A stretch of 64,000 nt of DNA from Branchiostoma belcheri (GCF_001625305.1 NW_017803691.1:3371-67370); one strand, 5' to 3'. Positions 45,475 through 56,766 are shown, counted from the first letter of the stretch. The notes: generated by a model from the sequence alone, not told the origin. Numbers and translations are program-made.

Positions 45475-45550
45475 CTGCTGTAGTCCCAAGTACACAGAAG
45501 GCCAGCACAACCAAACTACAACTTGTCGGATAAAGGCGACGCTTGGCCAT
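45475..45550 (-). CDS. possible signal-peptide exon
   Basis: ATG at 45550 encodes MAKRRLYPTSCSLVVLAVFC then VLGTTA, a basic start, a hydrophobic core and small residues at the end, and stops exactly at donor GCAG|GTGAGT in phase 1, typical of signal-peptide exons. It lies 280 bases upstream of the TRIM ATG on the same strand. No phase-1 partner exon was recognised, and a secretory leader makes little sense on a TRIM protein, so it may be a leftover of another gene or chance. Confidence 0.35.
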
Positions 45551-45943
45551 GCTGTTTTAGATTTGTAGTCAACAGAGGTTAACTTTCTAAAACGTTCCGA
45601 ATTTTGAACAAGTCTGTACTAGTCTCACGTTCCTTATGTAGTCAGAATTTGTGCTTACCTAATAATAAACAGCATGACCGAAGCAAAACTTTAGCCCCTG
45701 TTATCAAGAAGTGGAGACATAGTCCGCGGCGGCGACCTATGAACACCCTGGGTAATTGATAGTAAATAACATGTATAATGACATGATAAAACTGGAGCCA
45801 ACAAAAGATAAAACTCCAAAAATCAATACGATAACATGAAAAGAAAACATTGTTTCCTAGGAGTAATAAGTCATGGACAGCAGTTCTTCGGAAAGGAAAT
45901 GCCTGCAGAAGTCAATTGGTAAGGTCTACATGTATGCAACTAT

Positions 45944-46489
45944 CTAAAGCCACGGTCACAACCCGCCGTACGTGCTTCTGCGTGCTGTCTACGTCCAAAA
46001 ACGTGGGCAAACGTAGGGCATTTGTGCGTGGTGAGTACCACCTCCGTACGGAATCCTACGGATTTTGGGGCACGCAGACACGCCGTAGAACTTTAAGTGC
46101 ATGTAAAACTGCAGACATTACGGTCTGCGGATTCACCACCCGTACGTGCGAGTGCGGGCGACGCACGTGCCCTGTACGTGCAGTGCGGAAGAAGAACGTG
46201 TGAGTACGGCCTCCTTACGGTAAAGTTGCAATCGCACAGAGATCGCACGTTGTAAGCACGTACAACTCACCACTTGCGCAACGTACGATGCACGCAACCG
46301 CTCACGGCCAGACGTGGCGTGCAGACCCCACCGTGACTCTTACACCTTGCGCAACGGTGCGAGGGACATGCGAGTGACGTGCGTCGATGCCACTCTTTTC
46401 CCACGTTTTCAGAAAAAACGTATCAGACGTAACATCCCAAAAAACGTACGGACAAAAAGCACGTACGGCGGGCGTGACCAAGGCTTTAG
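45944..46489. mobile_element. 546-bp CpG/ACGT-rich DNA transposon remnant
   Basis: The ends CTAAAGCCACGGTCACAACC then CGCCGTACGTGCTT pair with the complement at the right end (AAGCACGTACGGCGGGCGTG ... GGCTTTAG). The interior has 18 ACGT tetramers and many CGTACG/GCACGTA words in otherwise AT-rich surroundings. No transposase ORF; the 117-codon frame across it is not protein-like. Confidence 0.8.
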
Positions 46490-46837
46490 CGAGCCCTGGT
46501 ATTCATCAATTCCCAACATCGTGCAAGAATACGGTTTTCCAATAATTCTTGGGGGTACGTCATGTTACAAACATAGACATGTGTAATCAAACCTTGTGTA
46601 ATCAAACCTTGTTGGCCACAGACATTGGTAAATACACTCACACACACTAGTGAGGCTTCTAGGTAGTCTAAACTTATACCACTTCATTTATGCCCTAAAT
46701 ATTATCCAAAAACTTTGAAGCCCCTCTGCAGACCTTAATAGCCGTTAAGACTAACTTAAGACACCCATTCTCAAAGTCGACCTTCCTTTTCCTTCCTATA
46801 AATTTTGTCACAATCAATTCGCTGCATCTCTAGTTAT

Positions 46838-47060
46838 TACCTCCATGAAAAATGGAGGTATTGTTTTTGGTGCGTCTGTGTGTGTGTGTTTCCGCACATT
46901 TGTAGCCAGCATAACTTTAGAATGCCTTTATGGATTGTGATGATATTTGGTATGCTGGTAGGACTTAGGAAGCCAAAGGTCAAGGTCAAATATGGGCCTA
47001 TTGGTGGCTGACCTTGGTACTGCAGCAGAACTTCCTGTTTTTGTATCTTTTTGCAAGGCA
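46838..47060 (+). repeat. terminal-hairpin repeat with (GT)n, second variant
   Basis: TACCTCCATGAAAAATGGAGGTA forms a terminal hairpin followed by GTGTGTGTGTG, then TGGATTGTGATGATATTTGG and GGTACTGCAGCAGAACTTCC. The last parts match the reverse complement of the repeat at 40838-42671. Confidence 0.65.
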
Positions 47061-49028
47061 GGGAAAACAGATGTGCCTGCGGGTTATGCAAAACACCAGC
47101 AGACGTGTGGAGGCAGCGCGCCTGATTAACGAGGTCTTCCCTCTGGAATAGGCTATGGACCTATTTCAGGCCAAAGGTTTGACAACAAAAACCTGTGTTA
47201 TTTTGTTCTGTACTGCAGTGCTGTGTACTGTGTAAAAGCATTTCCAAAACTCATGGAGGTATGAGATCTCCGAATTCTTGTTCTGTTCGAAAACAAACAC
47301 GGTGACGTATAAAACCGTCATTAAGCTAATTTTCAATTTAATATTTAATATTTGCCAACAGATCACAGATTATAATCCATGGCTTTAACAAGTTATGTGG
47401 CGTACATCCAGTCACCCCCCACCCCCCCATAGCCAAACCGAAAAAATTACCTTCTGGCAAAGGTAATGAAAAATCCGGCTGTCTATTTATTAACATTACC
47501 GCACAGGACTGTCGGCACGAAAGTTTACATCATTTCTCATATAATACGCACATGGTTACATCACTACAGAACAACAAATCTGTCAGTACTACAGAACCCA
47601 AGGGCTACATAACTCAAATCATGGAGGTTTTGAAATACTACTAATAACCTTAGCTCTTAGCCTGAGATGGAATATAATATGCATGGTTGAAACAAAATGT
47701 AGTTGCATGTGTATTGAGGTGTCTGGAAATATTCCTCTGTATATATATATATATATATTTACCGCATATCGAAACATGATGAACAGTTTCAAAACAAACA
47801 AAAAAACAGATCAGTGTACCCGGGACGTGTCTTTTTTTAATCTTCTACATAGAGATGGCTCTTTTTGATAACCTGCATTTATTCAGTTATTGAGATTGTA
47901 ATCTGTTTCACAAGGTTACCAGACTATTATACTGGCCTATCCCATGTATAAGGGAGAGGGAAGATGAATTATTCAATATAAACTACAGCATGTCTCTGAA
48001 ATTCTGAATGTAGCTTTTTCCAGCCACCACACCTAAATTGAAGAGGTTTAAACAAAATCTTTGTACCAACTTGAAGAGACGCTGCTGAGCCAAAATGGTG
48101 AAGGACAACAGAGTAAGACAGTTTTATCGGACACAAACAATGTATAAACAAAAAGGACAAATGGCGTCTGCCTAGTTTACTAGAATTGAAATACTAAAGA
48201 AAATTATAATACATATTTCAATTCAAGAGTGAAAAAGTATTGAAACGGGGAGAGTCTGTCATATGTATCTACTAGTAGGGAGAAACAAAAAAGTGGCATT
48301 GTGGAGTATGCTCCTTCCGTAAGGAAACAAACGTTTCAACAGATTGATATAACACTATCAGGGTGAAAATTCCGTAGCATCAAATCTACAAAGAAGCGAA
48401 AGCGATCATTAATTGTCACATGTATGAAAGGAAGACATGGTGGTCCCACAAACTTAAAACATGGCTGCCATGTTGGTCTTTTTTTATTCAGAAAAACAAA
48501 AGCCTGTTTGGCGCCAAATCCTGGGACTCATTTTCTCTTTCCAGGATGCTGCTTTAGTTCTGTATAAATTCTGACTAAGCTAAACAAAAAAAACTTGGAG
48601 AGGTTTCTGATCTCTGGGGAGGGGGGTGGCACTACAGGGTGTACAACTAGGGCAAAGGAATGTAATAAAGAGGAGCAGTGGAAGATGAACCAGACCATTC
48701 ATGGCCCACCCACTGCATATGGATAACCTTTCCACTTGTACCTTTGCTCATCTCAATAACATTATAATATTATAATGAATGCTTCTCTGGGGGTATCTTG
48801 ATCAGGTCGTAGACCCACAGAGACAGTAAGAGAGGCGGTTGCACTGCCCGCAGACAGTGGTGCAAAGATTGTTAGATACCGACAATTACGATCGAAAGCT
48901 TCTCCTTGATGCTTACAGATCTGCCTATCATGGGTACAGAGAGCAGGTAAGTGACAAATAATGTTTTGGATAAAATGTTTAACGTACGTAAGGTGTACGT
49001 AAGTGGCAGTGCAACGGAAAACGCAGCC
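47061..49028. other. non-coding upstream region of the second LRR gene
   Basis: (TA)n at 47741-47757; ATTACCTTCTGGCAAAGGTAAT at 47448-47469 is another hairpin of the TACCTT family. A clean donor GAGCAG|GTAAGT (48946/48947) and an acceptor AACGCAG|CC (49026) could define an 80-base intron just before the LRR start codon. Nothing else recognised. Confidence 0.4.
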
Positions 49029-51314
49029 ATGTTGTTTTGGCTTCTCTTTGCAACTGCATGTGCAGTCCCAAATGGACCGAGATTGTGTAAGAGAACTGAA
49101 TGGTTTGAGTGTGTACCTTTCACAGGCAAGCCGACAGGGCTTGCCTCTGTCACAGGTGTATGTGTCGTGTGTGAGGTCCTGAATGAAGATGGTGCTTCTA
49201 GAAGCCCTTTCCTTTTTCCAGCTGGGGCAGAGGAAGTGGCAATAAGAGGATACCCATTCCATGTCCTGTCGGCTGAGAAACTGGCACAGCTTGACAGTTC
49301 AGAGGTCGACACCTTAGCTTTGATAGATGCAAAAATCGTTGATATGAAGAACAACACCTTCTCTGAGTTTTCGGGGCTTAGAAAAATGAGCCTTGATTCC
49401 AACAGGTTAACAGATGTCAAACAGACCTGGTTCACTGGCTTAGGGAGTCTCTTGACGCTGATTTTGTCCAACAACAGCATTAAGCATATAGAGCCAGGGA
49501 GCTTCATGGACCTAACACGCCTGCGTATCTTGGATCTGGAAAACAACCTGTTACAGGCTGTAGATCAAGCCTGGCTTAGTGGATTAAGAGGAAGTACGAT
49601 CCTGAATCTGAGGTCGAATGCGATCAATAGTATTTCCCCTGGATCATTCAAAAGCCTTCAGCTGACCTGGTTAGACCTGAGGGATAATGAGCTGTCATCT
49701 TTGGACAAAGACGTGTTGTGGGGACAGCCTTGGCTGTCACGTTTTCATGCCAGCAGTCGTGTGTTGTCGTCTGTTCATGATGCAATGCCTCATGGAACGA
49801 TATGGGGGCTAGATCGGTTAAAACATTTTATCAGAGGGTCAGTAACAATGGTTGTTGAGGTGGCTAACTTTCACCTCTGTGTCAGACAAACTGCTAATGA
49901 ACTCTTCTTTGGGTGGATGTTTAATTCAACAGACAATGTGATGGGTAACATCGGTTTTAGTGTGGTCAATATCAACCCCGGTAGATCATGTGGTGATTTG
50001 GACAGTTTTCTGAGCACGATCTCCATACAGGCCCCTACTCTTGTTCTTGCTTCCGAAGGCTCTCTGGCAGACAAACTGAACACCAATACGCCTGAGCAGT
50101 GCAGGCAGGTTTGGGAACATGATAGTGGCATTACAGTGCCCCTGGTGGGAAACTCAATCTTCCGACTAGCTTCCATGGCCACAGGGAACACAACCTCTGA
50201 AGCTGTTGGCATGTCGTTTGTCCAGATACCAGACACGAGCACATCCACCACCACAGAGCCTGGCAACCAAAAACACACCACACACACAAACATCACCCAT
50301 GATAACACAAAAAACATCACATGCATTATTCTAAGTAAGGGTCAAGTCACGAAGTTGTATTTCACCGTTCCGTTGATCAAAAGCCAGACCCGCACAACAA
50401 AAAGCTCTTACAGATTAGTCACTAACCGATCAAGCAGCCCGACATACTATTTAGAAACTACAGAGAAAGGCTACACATCTTTAAAACCAAGATACCAGTC
50501 TACCCTCCAGATGAGTTCCACAACTGGACAAGATCTAGAGGTGGCTCAGTCACCAGATCATGTTCTCATCTCAATTAATGTCTCGGCAGCGGTTGTTCTG
50601 GTCATGTCGTTCCTTGCAGTGTTGTTGTGGAAAGTGCGTGCAGCAAGGTTAAACGCTGAGGATGACAGGGCCAGCGATGATACCCACGTTTGGACAATTC
50701 CCCCCGGCGTTGCCTTCCCAGGCTTACTGAGGTCTGCTTCCCTCCCAACATACGCAGACAAGATGGCGTCGGATGACGCAGTCTCCTGTAGGTCATTGCC
50801 CGCCGTCCTGCATTCCATCGAACCTACTTACAGCGAGATCCCGGATGATGTAGCTTGTGTTCAGGGGGAACTACATGGTCTCCAACATGTGCCTGTCCCA
50901 ACACATACCTACAGTGAGATCCCAGATGATGAGGCTACCGGACCCATTCCTTTCTGTTCTGCTGCCGAGTTTCCGCTACATGTCGTCACAAACAGGCGAC
51001 AGAACCAACGGCTCCTTCGGGGTGACCGCATTACTTCCAGCAGACAACGGTCTGGAAGATCCATTGCCACATATGAATCGACTGGACAGGCCAAAGACCA
51101 GCGTAATCCCTCTTATAGAAACGCCTTCCTGGTCCGAGGTATAAGAGCCCGTAGACAGCTAAGGACAGCTCTGATATCCCGGCCTGACCAAGGTGTGGGG
51201 ACGTACGTCAACGTCATGGATGGAATCATGCCCACCTACTGGCCATGGGAGATTCTAGGGAGGGAACCCGTAACACAGCACGGCGTGCGTCACTCCCACC
51301 GTCACACTACCTAA
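49029..51314 (+). CDS. leucine-rich repeat transmembrane receptor with YSEIPDD tail
   Basis: The frame is open from 48951, but I start at the ATG at 49029 because it begins a signal peptide (LFWLLFATACAVP), giving 761 residues. N-terminal cysteines (CKRTEWFEC ... VCVVC) precede about five LRRs (for example GLRKMSLDSNRLTDVKQTWF, RLRILDLENNLLQAVDQAWL). There is no typical LRRCT; instead comes a unique region of about 200 residues, then a Thr/Asn-rich stalk and one membrane segment at about 513-536 (VSAAVVLVMSFLAVLLW). The tail of about 225 residues has two identical YSEIPDD motifs (Tyr601, Tyr628), a PTYADKMASDD and a YVNVMDG motif. These look like SH2-docking tyrosines, so a signalling receptor is inferred; a YSEI core resembles but does not meet the strict ITIM pattern. 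The C-terminus runs into a DNA tandem repeat. Single exon apart from a possible 5'-UTR intron. Confidence 0.85.
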   Translation: MLFWLLFATACAVPNGPRLCKRTEWFECVPFTGKPTGLASVTGVCVVCEVLNEDGASRSPFLFPAGAEEVAIRGYPFHVLSAEKLAQLDSSEVDTLALIDAKIVDMKNNTFSEFSGLRKMSLDSNRLTDVKQTWFTGLGSLLTLILSNNSIKHIEPGSFMDLTRLRILDLENNLLQAVDQAWLSGLRGSTILNLRSNAINSISPGSFKSLQLTWLDLRDNELSSLDKDVLWGQPWLSRFHASSRVLSSVHDAMPHGTIWGLDRLKHFIRGSVTMVVEVANFHLCVRQTANELFFGWMFNSTDNVMGNIGFSVVNINPGRSCGDLDSFLSTISIQAPTLVLASEGSLADKLNTNTPEQCRQVWEHDSGITVPLVGNSIFRLASMATGNTTSEAVGMSFVQIPDTSTSTTTEPGNQKHTTHTNITHDNTKNITCIILSKGQVTKLYFTVPLIKSQTRTTKSSYRLVTNRSSSPTYYLETTEKGYTSLKPRYQSTLQMSSTTGQDLEVAQSPDHVLISINVSAAVVLVMSFLAVLLWKVRAARLNAEDDRASDDTHVWTIPPGVAFPGLLRSASLPTYADKMASDDAVSCRSLPAVLHSIEPTYSEIPDDVACVQGELHGLQHVPVPTHTYSEIPDDEATGPIPFCSAAEFPLHVVTNRRQNQRLLRGDRITSSRQRSGRSIATYESTGQAKDQRNPSYRNAFLVRGIRARRQLRTALISRPDQGVGTYVNVMDGIMPTYWPWEILGREPVTQHGVRHSHRHTT

Positions 51315-51600
51315 CACCTACTGGCCATGGGAGATTCTAGGGGAGGGAAACCGTAACACACAACGACGTGCGTCCCTCACACTACCTAACACCTACTGGC
51401 CATGGGAGATCCCAGGGGAGGAGACCCATTACACACCAGGACGTGCGTCCCTCCCCACCGTCACACTACCTAACACCTACTGGCCATGGGAGATCCCAGG
51501 GGAGGGAACAGGTAACACAGCACGGCGTGTGTCCCTCCCCACCGTTACACTACCTAACACTTACTGGCCATGGGAGATCCCAGGGGGAGGAATAGTTAAC
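51233..51600 (+). repeat. 75-84-bp minisatellite at the end of the LRR gene
   Basis: Five units start CCTACTGGCCATGGGAGAT (GGCCATGGG at 51241, 51323, 51398, 51482 and 51566). The first unit encodes the receptor C-terminus (YWPWEILGREPVTQHGVR) and its stop; the later ones are 3' UTR. The last two periods are exactly 84 bases, keeping a 28-residue period open in another frame. Confidence 0.92.
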
Positions 51601-51689
51601 ACACCATAAGGAACGACCTTCCCCTCAACCTATCCCTTAAATTCTGCTAACCATTTACTTGCACTTTTTCAGGCTGCGAAAAAAAGTTT

Positions 51690-51747
51690 TTACCTTCGCA
51701 AGAAGGTTATTTTTATTTTTTTTGGTTGGCATTCGTGTGTGTGTGTA

Positions 51748-51785
<38 letters not shown>

Positions 51786-51798
51786 TGTGTGTTGTGTG

Positions 51799-51831
<33 letters not shown>

Positions 51832-51968
51832 TGTGAGTTTGTGTGTGTGTGTGTGCTTGCACGCGCGCGCGTGTGTGTGTGTGTGTGTGTGTTTGATAAG
51901 TTGAGAAGGCGTAAATGGATTGTCTTGATATTTGGTTTGTGGGCAGTTTTTCTGAGACCTCAAAATGA
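51690..51968 (+). repeat. terminal-hairpin repeat with (GT)n, third variant
   Basis: TTACCTTCGCAAGAAGGTTA is a hairpin, followed by GTGTGTG tracts (51737-51893) and TGGATTGTCTTGATATTTGG, the same order as at 46838 and, reversed, at 42671-41724. Cysteine-valine frames are artefacts. Confidence 0.75.
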
Positions 51969-52449
51969 TCAATTGTACTACAGCAATAATTGGCTACATC
52001 CTACCTTTCAATTTCAACCAAAGTTGGCCGTTGGGGGCAAATCTTTACCGTATCATTGTTGGAGACAATTGTTTCATGACCTTCTAAGATTCATCGTCAA
52101 ATTAAAGAGATTAAAAATAGTGTCAATAAGTCTTGAGTGGGAATTGTCACAAGGGACAAACAAATAGACATCTAATCTTTACCCAGATTCATAATTTTTA
52201 ACAAGTGTTTTCAACCTGTTCTATATGCTTTTACACGAATTCACAAAATGCACCAATCATCTGGTAACATTCACTAGTATTGCACCAAGATATTTGGTAC
52301 CATAGAGGCTGGTTGAGACTTCTGTTTCATGTCCGCCCACTCACGATCTACAGACTAACCGTTACATAGCCTGGATACCAGCCTTTTGGGCTTTAGTGTG
52401 GTGGACAGTTTTCCTGGTTTGTCTGGGTCAGCAGAGGACAGCACAGCTC

Positions 52450-54438
52450 ATCTCATCTTAAGTACTGCTGAGCCCAATATTGACATTGGATTACTAGCAG
52501 CTGCACATGTTGTTATTTACAAAACAAGTGACCGGTACAAATAGAAACAAGGGCAACTAAAGGAGGGGACACTACGGAACGTAAATAACTGAGTCTGTTG
52601 GTGTAAAGGACAAGACAGTGCATTTAGTGTGTTAGTAGGACATATATATATACATATATACAAGACGTGTAGGGGCGACTCAATGCAGCAGGGTCCTCGC
52701 CAGTCCAGATTTGAACTGGGCGAGGGACCCCGCCTCCGCCACACCAGGCTCAAGTTCGTTCCACTCTTTGATGGTACGAGGGAAGAAGGAGAGCCTGTAA
52801 AAGTTGTTCCTACTCGCGATGGTCTGCAGCTTGAGAGCGTGGTTGGTGCGGCGGGAGCATCGAGTCGCCGGGACAACTCTAGATGCGTGCGGCACAGAAA
52901 TAACATTGTTGGTTATTTTGTATAATGTGGCAAGTCTGGCGTTCTTCCTTCGGTGTGCTAAGGACTGCCAGCCCAGCTTATTAATCATGTCGGTGACAGA
53001 ACTTGTACTGTTTTAGTTGTTGGTAACGTACCGGGCAGCTCGTCTCTGCACCATCTCTATCCGACCCACCTGATCCTGGGTGTGTGGATCCCAAACACTG
53101 CAAGCATATTCCACCTGTGGTCTTACCAGGGCCATGTAGGCCCTTTCCTTGGCCGCAGTGCTGGCGATCCTCAGGCAGCGTCTCAGCATGCCAAGTGTTT
53201 TGTTGGCCTTAGATGATACGGCATCAACATGGCTGCCCCAGGTCAGGTTGGAGGATATGGTGACCCCAAGGTATCTAGTGGAACTTACCTTGTTTAGGAG
53301 CTGGTTGTGGAGGATATACGAGTGAGTAATTGGAGTTTTGGATGATGGGATGGTCATTACTTCACACTTTGAAGGGTTAAACTCCATAAGCCACCTGCGC
53401 TCCCATAGGCTGATGTTATCTATGTCTTCCTGCAGTTTAGCACAATCAGATTTGTCATATATTGGCATCTGTAATATGCAGTCATCTGCAAAAAGTCTCA
53501 CCTTGGCACTTACAGCATGTTCTGGCAAATCATTGACGTAGGCTAAGAAGAGGATCGGGCCCCAACACTGTGCCTTGGGGGACTCCCGAGGTCACAGGCA
53601 TGGGGTCAGAGCGCTCTCCATCAAGCACAACTGTTTGCGACCTACCCAACAGGAAGTTCTGAATCCAGACAAGGGTGTTTCCTCTGACACCATAGTACTG
53701 CAGTTTGTGTAGCAGTCTACGGGGGGGAACTTTGTCAAATGCCTTGGCAAAGTCCATAAAAATGAGGTCTGTCTGGGTTCCGTTGTTTCTGTTGAAGGCC
53801 AGGTCGTCTGTTAGTGAGAGCAGCTGGGTTTCACAAGACTTGCCATGGCTAAAACCATGCTGGAGGTCATACAGAATATCATTTGCTTGAAAGTGAGACA
53901 TCATCGTACTTGCGATGATGTGTTCCATTAGTTTAGAGCAAATGGATGTGAGTGAGATTGGGCGATAATTTTCAGGTTTGGAACGATCGCCTTTCTTATA
54001 CACAGGGGCTATGTTTGCCTCTTTCCACGCCTCGGGTACTGTACCTGTGTCTAGGCTTTTTTGGAAAATTACCTGGAGGATAGGACTTAATACTGATCTG
54101 AGTTCCTTAAGGACATGGGCGTGAACTTGGTCTGGCCCAGAAGCTTTGTGGATGTTCAGGTTATTCAACAGCTTGTCAACTCCACTCACCTCTATTGTGA
54201 TGCCTGACATGGAGGCATGAGGGCTAGGCCCTAGGTCTGGCAGGGGGTCGTTTGGAGGCTCGTGGGTGAACACAGACTGAAACTGGTGGTTAAGCAGATT
54301 GGCTTTAAGCTTACTGTCTGACACCAAAGTACCATTGGTCCTAAGATGGGAAACACCGGACCTCTCCGACTTAATTGATTTAAGAAAACTCCAGAACTTT
54401 TTGGTACCTTGCTTAACATGGGGATTATTTTGCGCAGA
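52450..54438 (-). mobile_element. 5'-truncated CR1-like LINE, recent insertion
   Basis: Minus-strand ORF2 begins near 54430 (FWSFLKSIKSERSG), then has reverse transcriptase blocks PVYKKGDRSKPENYRPISLT, FSHGKSCETQLL, LIFMDFAKAFDKVPPRRLLH and TSGVPQGTVLGP. A single-base shift near 53555 separates this from the frame with the catalytic FADDCI (53528-53013), and a stop splits off the C-terminus (52988-52680, RTIKEWNELEPGV). The 3' end at 52450 shows a short GATGA-type repeat. The homologous site at about 58230 lacks it. The endonuclease domain is missing, so it was dead on arrival. Confidence 0.9.
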
Positions 54439-54696
54439 TCATGACGTGGCGTAAAAACCATACAGATAAGATGTTTGTGCCTTTTGGTGGGAAAGTTAAA
54501 AGGCTGGCATCCAGGCTATTAAACTGGGCATGAATTAGTGATGTGAAACAGAAGCAACGTCATTTATAACGTGCACATTTCGGTATGTTCCTGCCCCCCC
54601 AATCCAGATAACTATTACTCTCTAAACAGTGGCTTGTTTTTGGCGCGTTTTAGGCTTTTATATCGGACTTTCTTTTTGTGCTGGTATCTGTTGGGC

Positions 54697-54803
54697 TAGC
54701 CTGGGTGCCAAACCCCTAGCACACTGGCCAAAAAATATCTCAGTGAGCCTGGCTCACTGAGATATTTTGTGTCCAGTGTGCTATGGGTTTGGAACCCAGG
54801 CTA
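54697..54803. mobile_element. 107-bp TAGCCTGG MITE with 9-bp target duplication
   Basis: The inverted ends TAGCCTGGGTGCCAAACCC and complement fold around CTCAGTGAGCC/TGGCTCACTGAG. A perfect 9-bp direct repeat CTGTTGGGC flanks it (54688-54696, 54804-54812). The homologous site in copy 2 (about 58493) has a single CTTTTGGGC and no element. Confidence 0.93.
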
Positions 54804-56766
54804 CTGTTGGGCGGGCACAAAAAAGATACCAGTAGGCAGTACACAAAAAGTCCTAAAAAGCCTAAAATCACGCCAAAAAGAAGCCAAAGCCCTAACATCT
54901 GCTTGGAGAGTACAAGATAAGAAGGACTGTTCATTAAAATAAAGACTGTGCTCACACAAAATTATAAAACAATAACAGTGAATAAAGTTGACTGTAGAAT
55001 TTATCTTGTTGAACTAATAAAAGGCTCACAACAAGTTAGGCGTGAGATGGACTATTGGGTGGCCAGCACCTTTTAGTATGGAATAGGTCAACATGAAAAT
55101 AGTGATTATCAAGAAGTTTTAATTTGTAGGATTATCTATGTGATATCATTGGGATCTAAAACAAATCTAAAATCAAATATGAAAAGTGAAGAAAGGAGAA
55201 TCTAAGGTGAATGTCATTGAATGAATATTATAGGGTTTATTTTTAGTGGATGGATGACAGAACTGGTTGGAGGAACCTGACGGAGGGGAGCAAGGGGCCA
55301 GTACCTGGCCTGGGCACTTAGGCAGTAGGCAGGTATTTTTAGTGTTGTGTCCGATCTTTGGTGGCACCGATAAAGAATACTCAATACTATATCATGTAGC
55401 AAATTGAGCTACATTGTGCGTAGCAAGGCTTGAGCAAATATACATATATAGAGAGGAAAATACATTTATATATACATGAATATACATACAAGAATATACA
55501 TAAATATACATACAAGACTGGCAATGAAAACATACATTGCCATGGCGACGGTGGTTGCTGTTAGTATTGTTTGCATGGCACTGCCATGACTTCATGATTT
55601 TGATGGAGCCTTGGAAAATAGGGCATCTGGGGCAGACAGGTTTTCCAAAGGGTTTCCAGGAATGTGGAATGTTTCAGAAATGTGTTAGCAAACAGAGCTG
55701 GGAGACATTCCTGTGGACATTCCATGCCTGTGGATAAAATTCCTTGTAGAATTCCTAGAATTCTTGCAAACTGCACACAGTACTGTACCATTAGGCTCCT
55801 CCCTGAGACGTCGCCAAAAATAGCAAAATGGCTCATGACAGCGTAGCAGCCAGTTCAGCACGGGAGGGGGGAGCTAAATGTTCGGAAACCGTTCGAACTT
55901 TGTGAGGAAATGGTCAGCAAAGTCTAAAATATTATAATATAGTAACCAATGGGCTGTAACTGTCAGGCATCAAATTATTGTAGGAAAATACGGCAAAAAA
56001 ACTCAGTTGACGAATATTTGAAAAAAACTTGTGTTGATATTCCAACTCCTCAACTCAACCATCGTTACACCCCAGACATATCAAACTATAATTGTGGACT
56101 GAACCTAAATAAGTATGTAGTGATCTAGTTTCTGGATCACCCATCTAGTCTGGAATACGTATCCAAACAGCTACATCTAAAAATACGCCACCACACCTAA
56201 GAAGACAGTGCTTTGTTCGTCTTGGTCTGCGATTAAGAAAACCTACAGAAATGGTGTAGTGCGCTGTATGAATATACTGCATTGTAAGTGATGTGTTCTC
56301 AAATGACATAGATACCGGCGACTAGATTGTACAACAACACATGTAATTATATACATTAGTTTCTGGGCTAAGATAGTGACATCTTCCGAATTCACAACGA
56401 ATCTTTTTCTAATCACATAAATTACTAGTATGTGTACGCTATGTGTATCTTCATACTTCATTGTAGGGTTTGTGTACTATATGTAACTCACAACGTAGCT
56501 CATACATTTCAATTCAGATGCCGAACTGGTCTGGTGTGGACTACGTATAGTCATACTGCGATGTGTTTTATGTCATATATGCATACCAGCGACTATACTG
56601 TACAACAGTACACGTATTAGTCTTTGGACTCCGATCGTGACATCTACCAGTTCTGAAGTTACAACGTATCTTTACCATCTCTCTAAGTACAGGAATATCA
56701 CGGGGTACGCTATGTTCATTTATGAATATTGAATCGTAGGACCTCTGATCTTTAATCATCTTTAAG

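Noticed and set aside
45850-46586. Arginine/threonine-rich frames of 90-117 codons
   Set aside because: They lie across the ACGT-rich transposon and owe their openness to its base composition.
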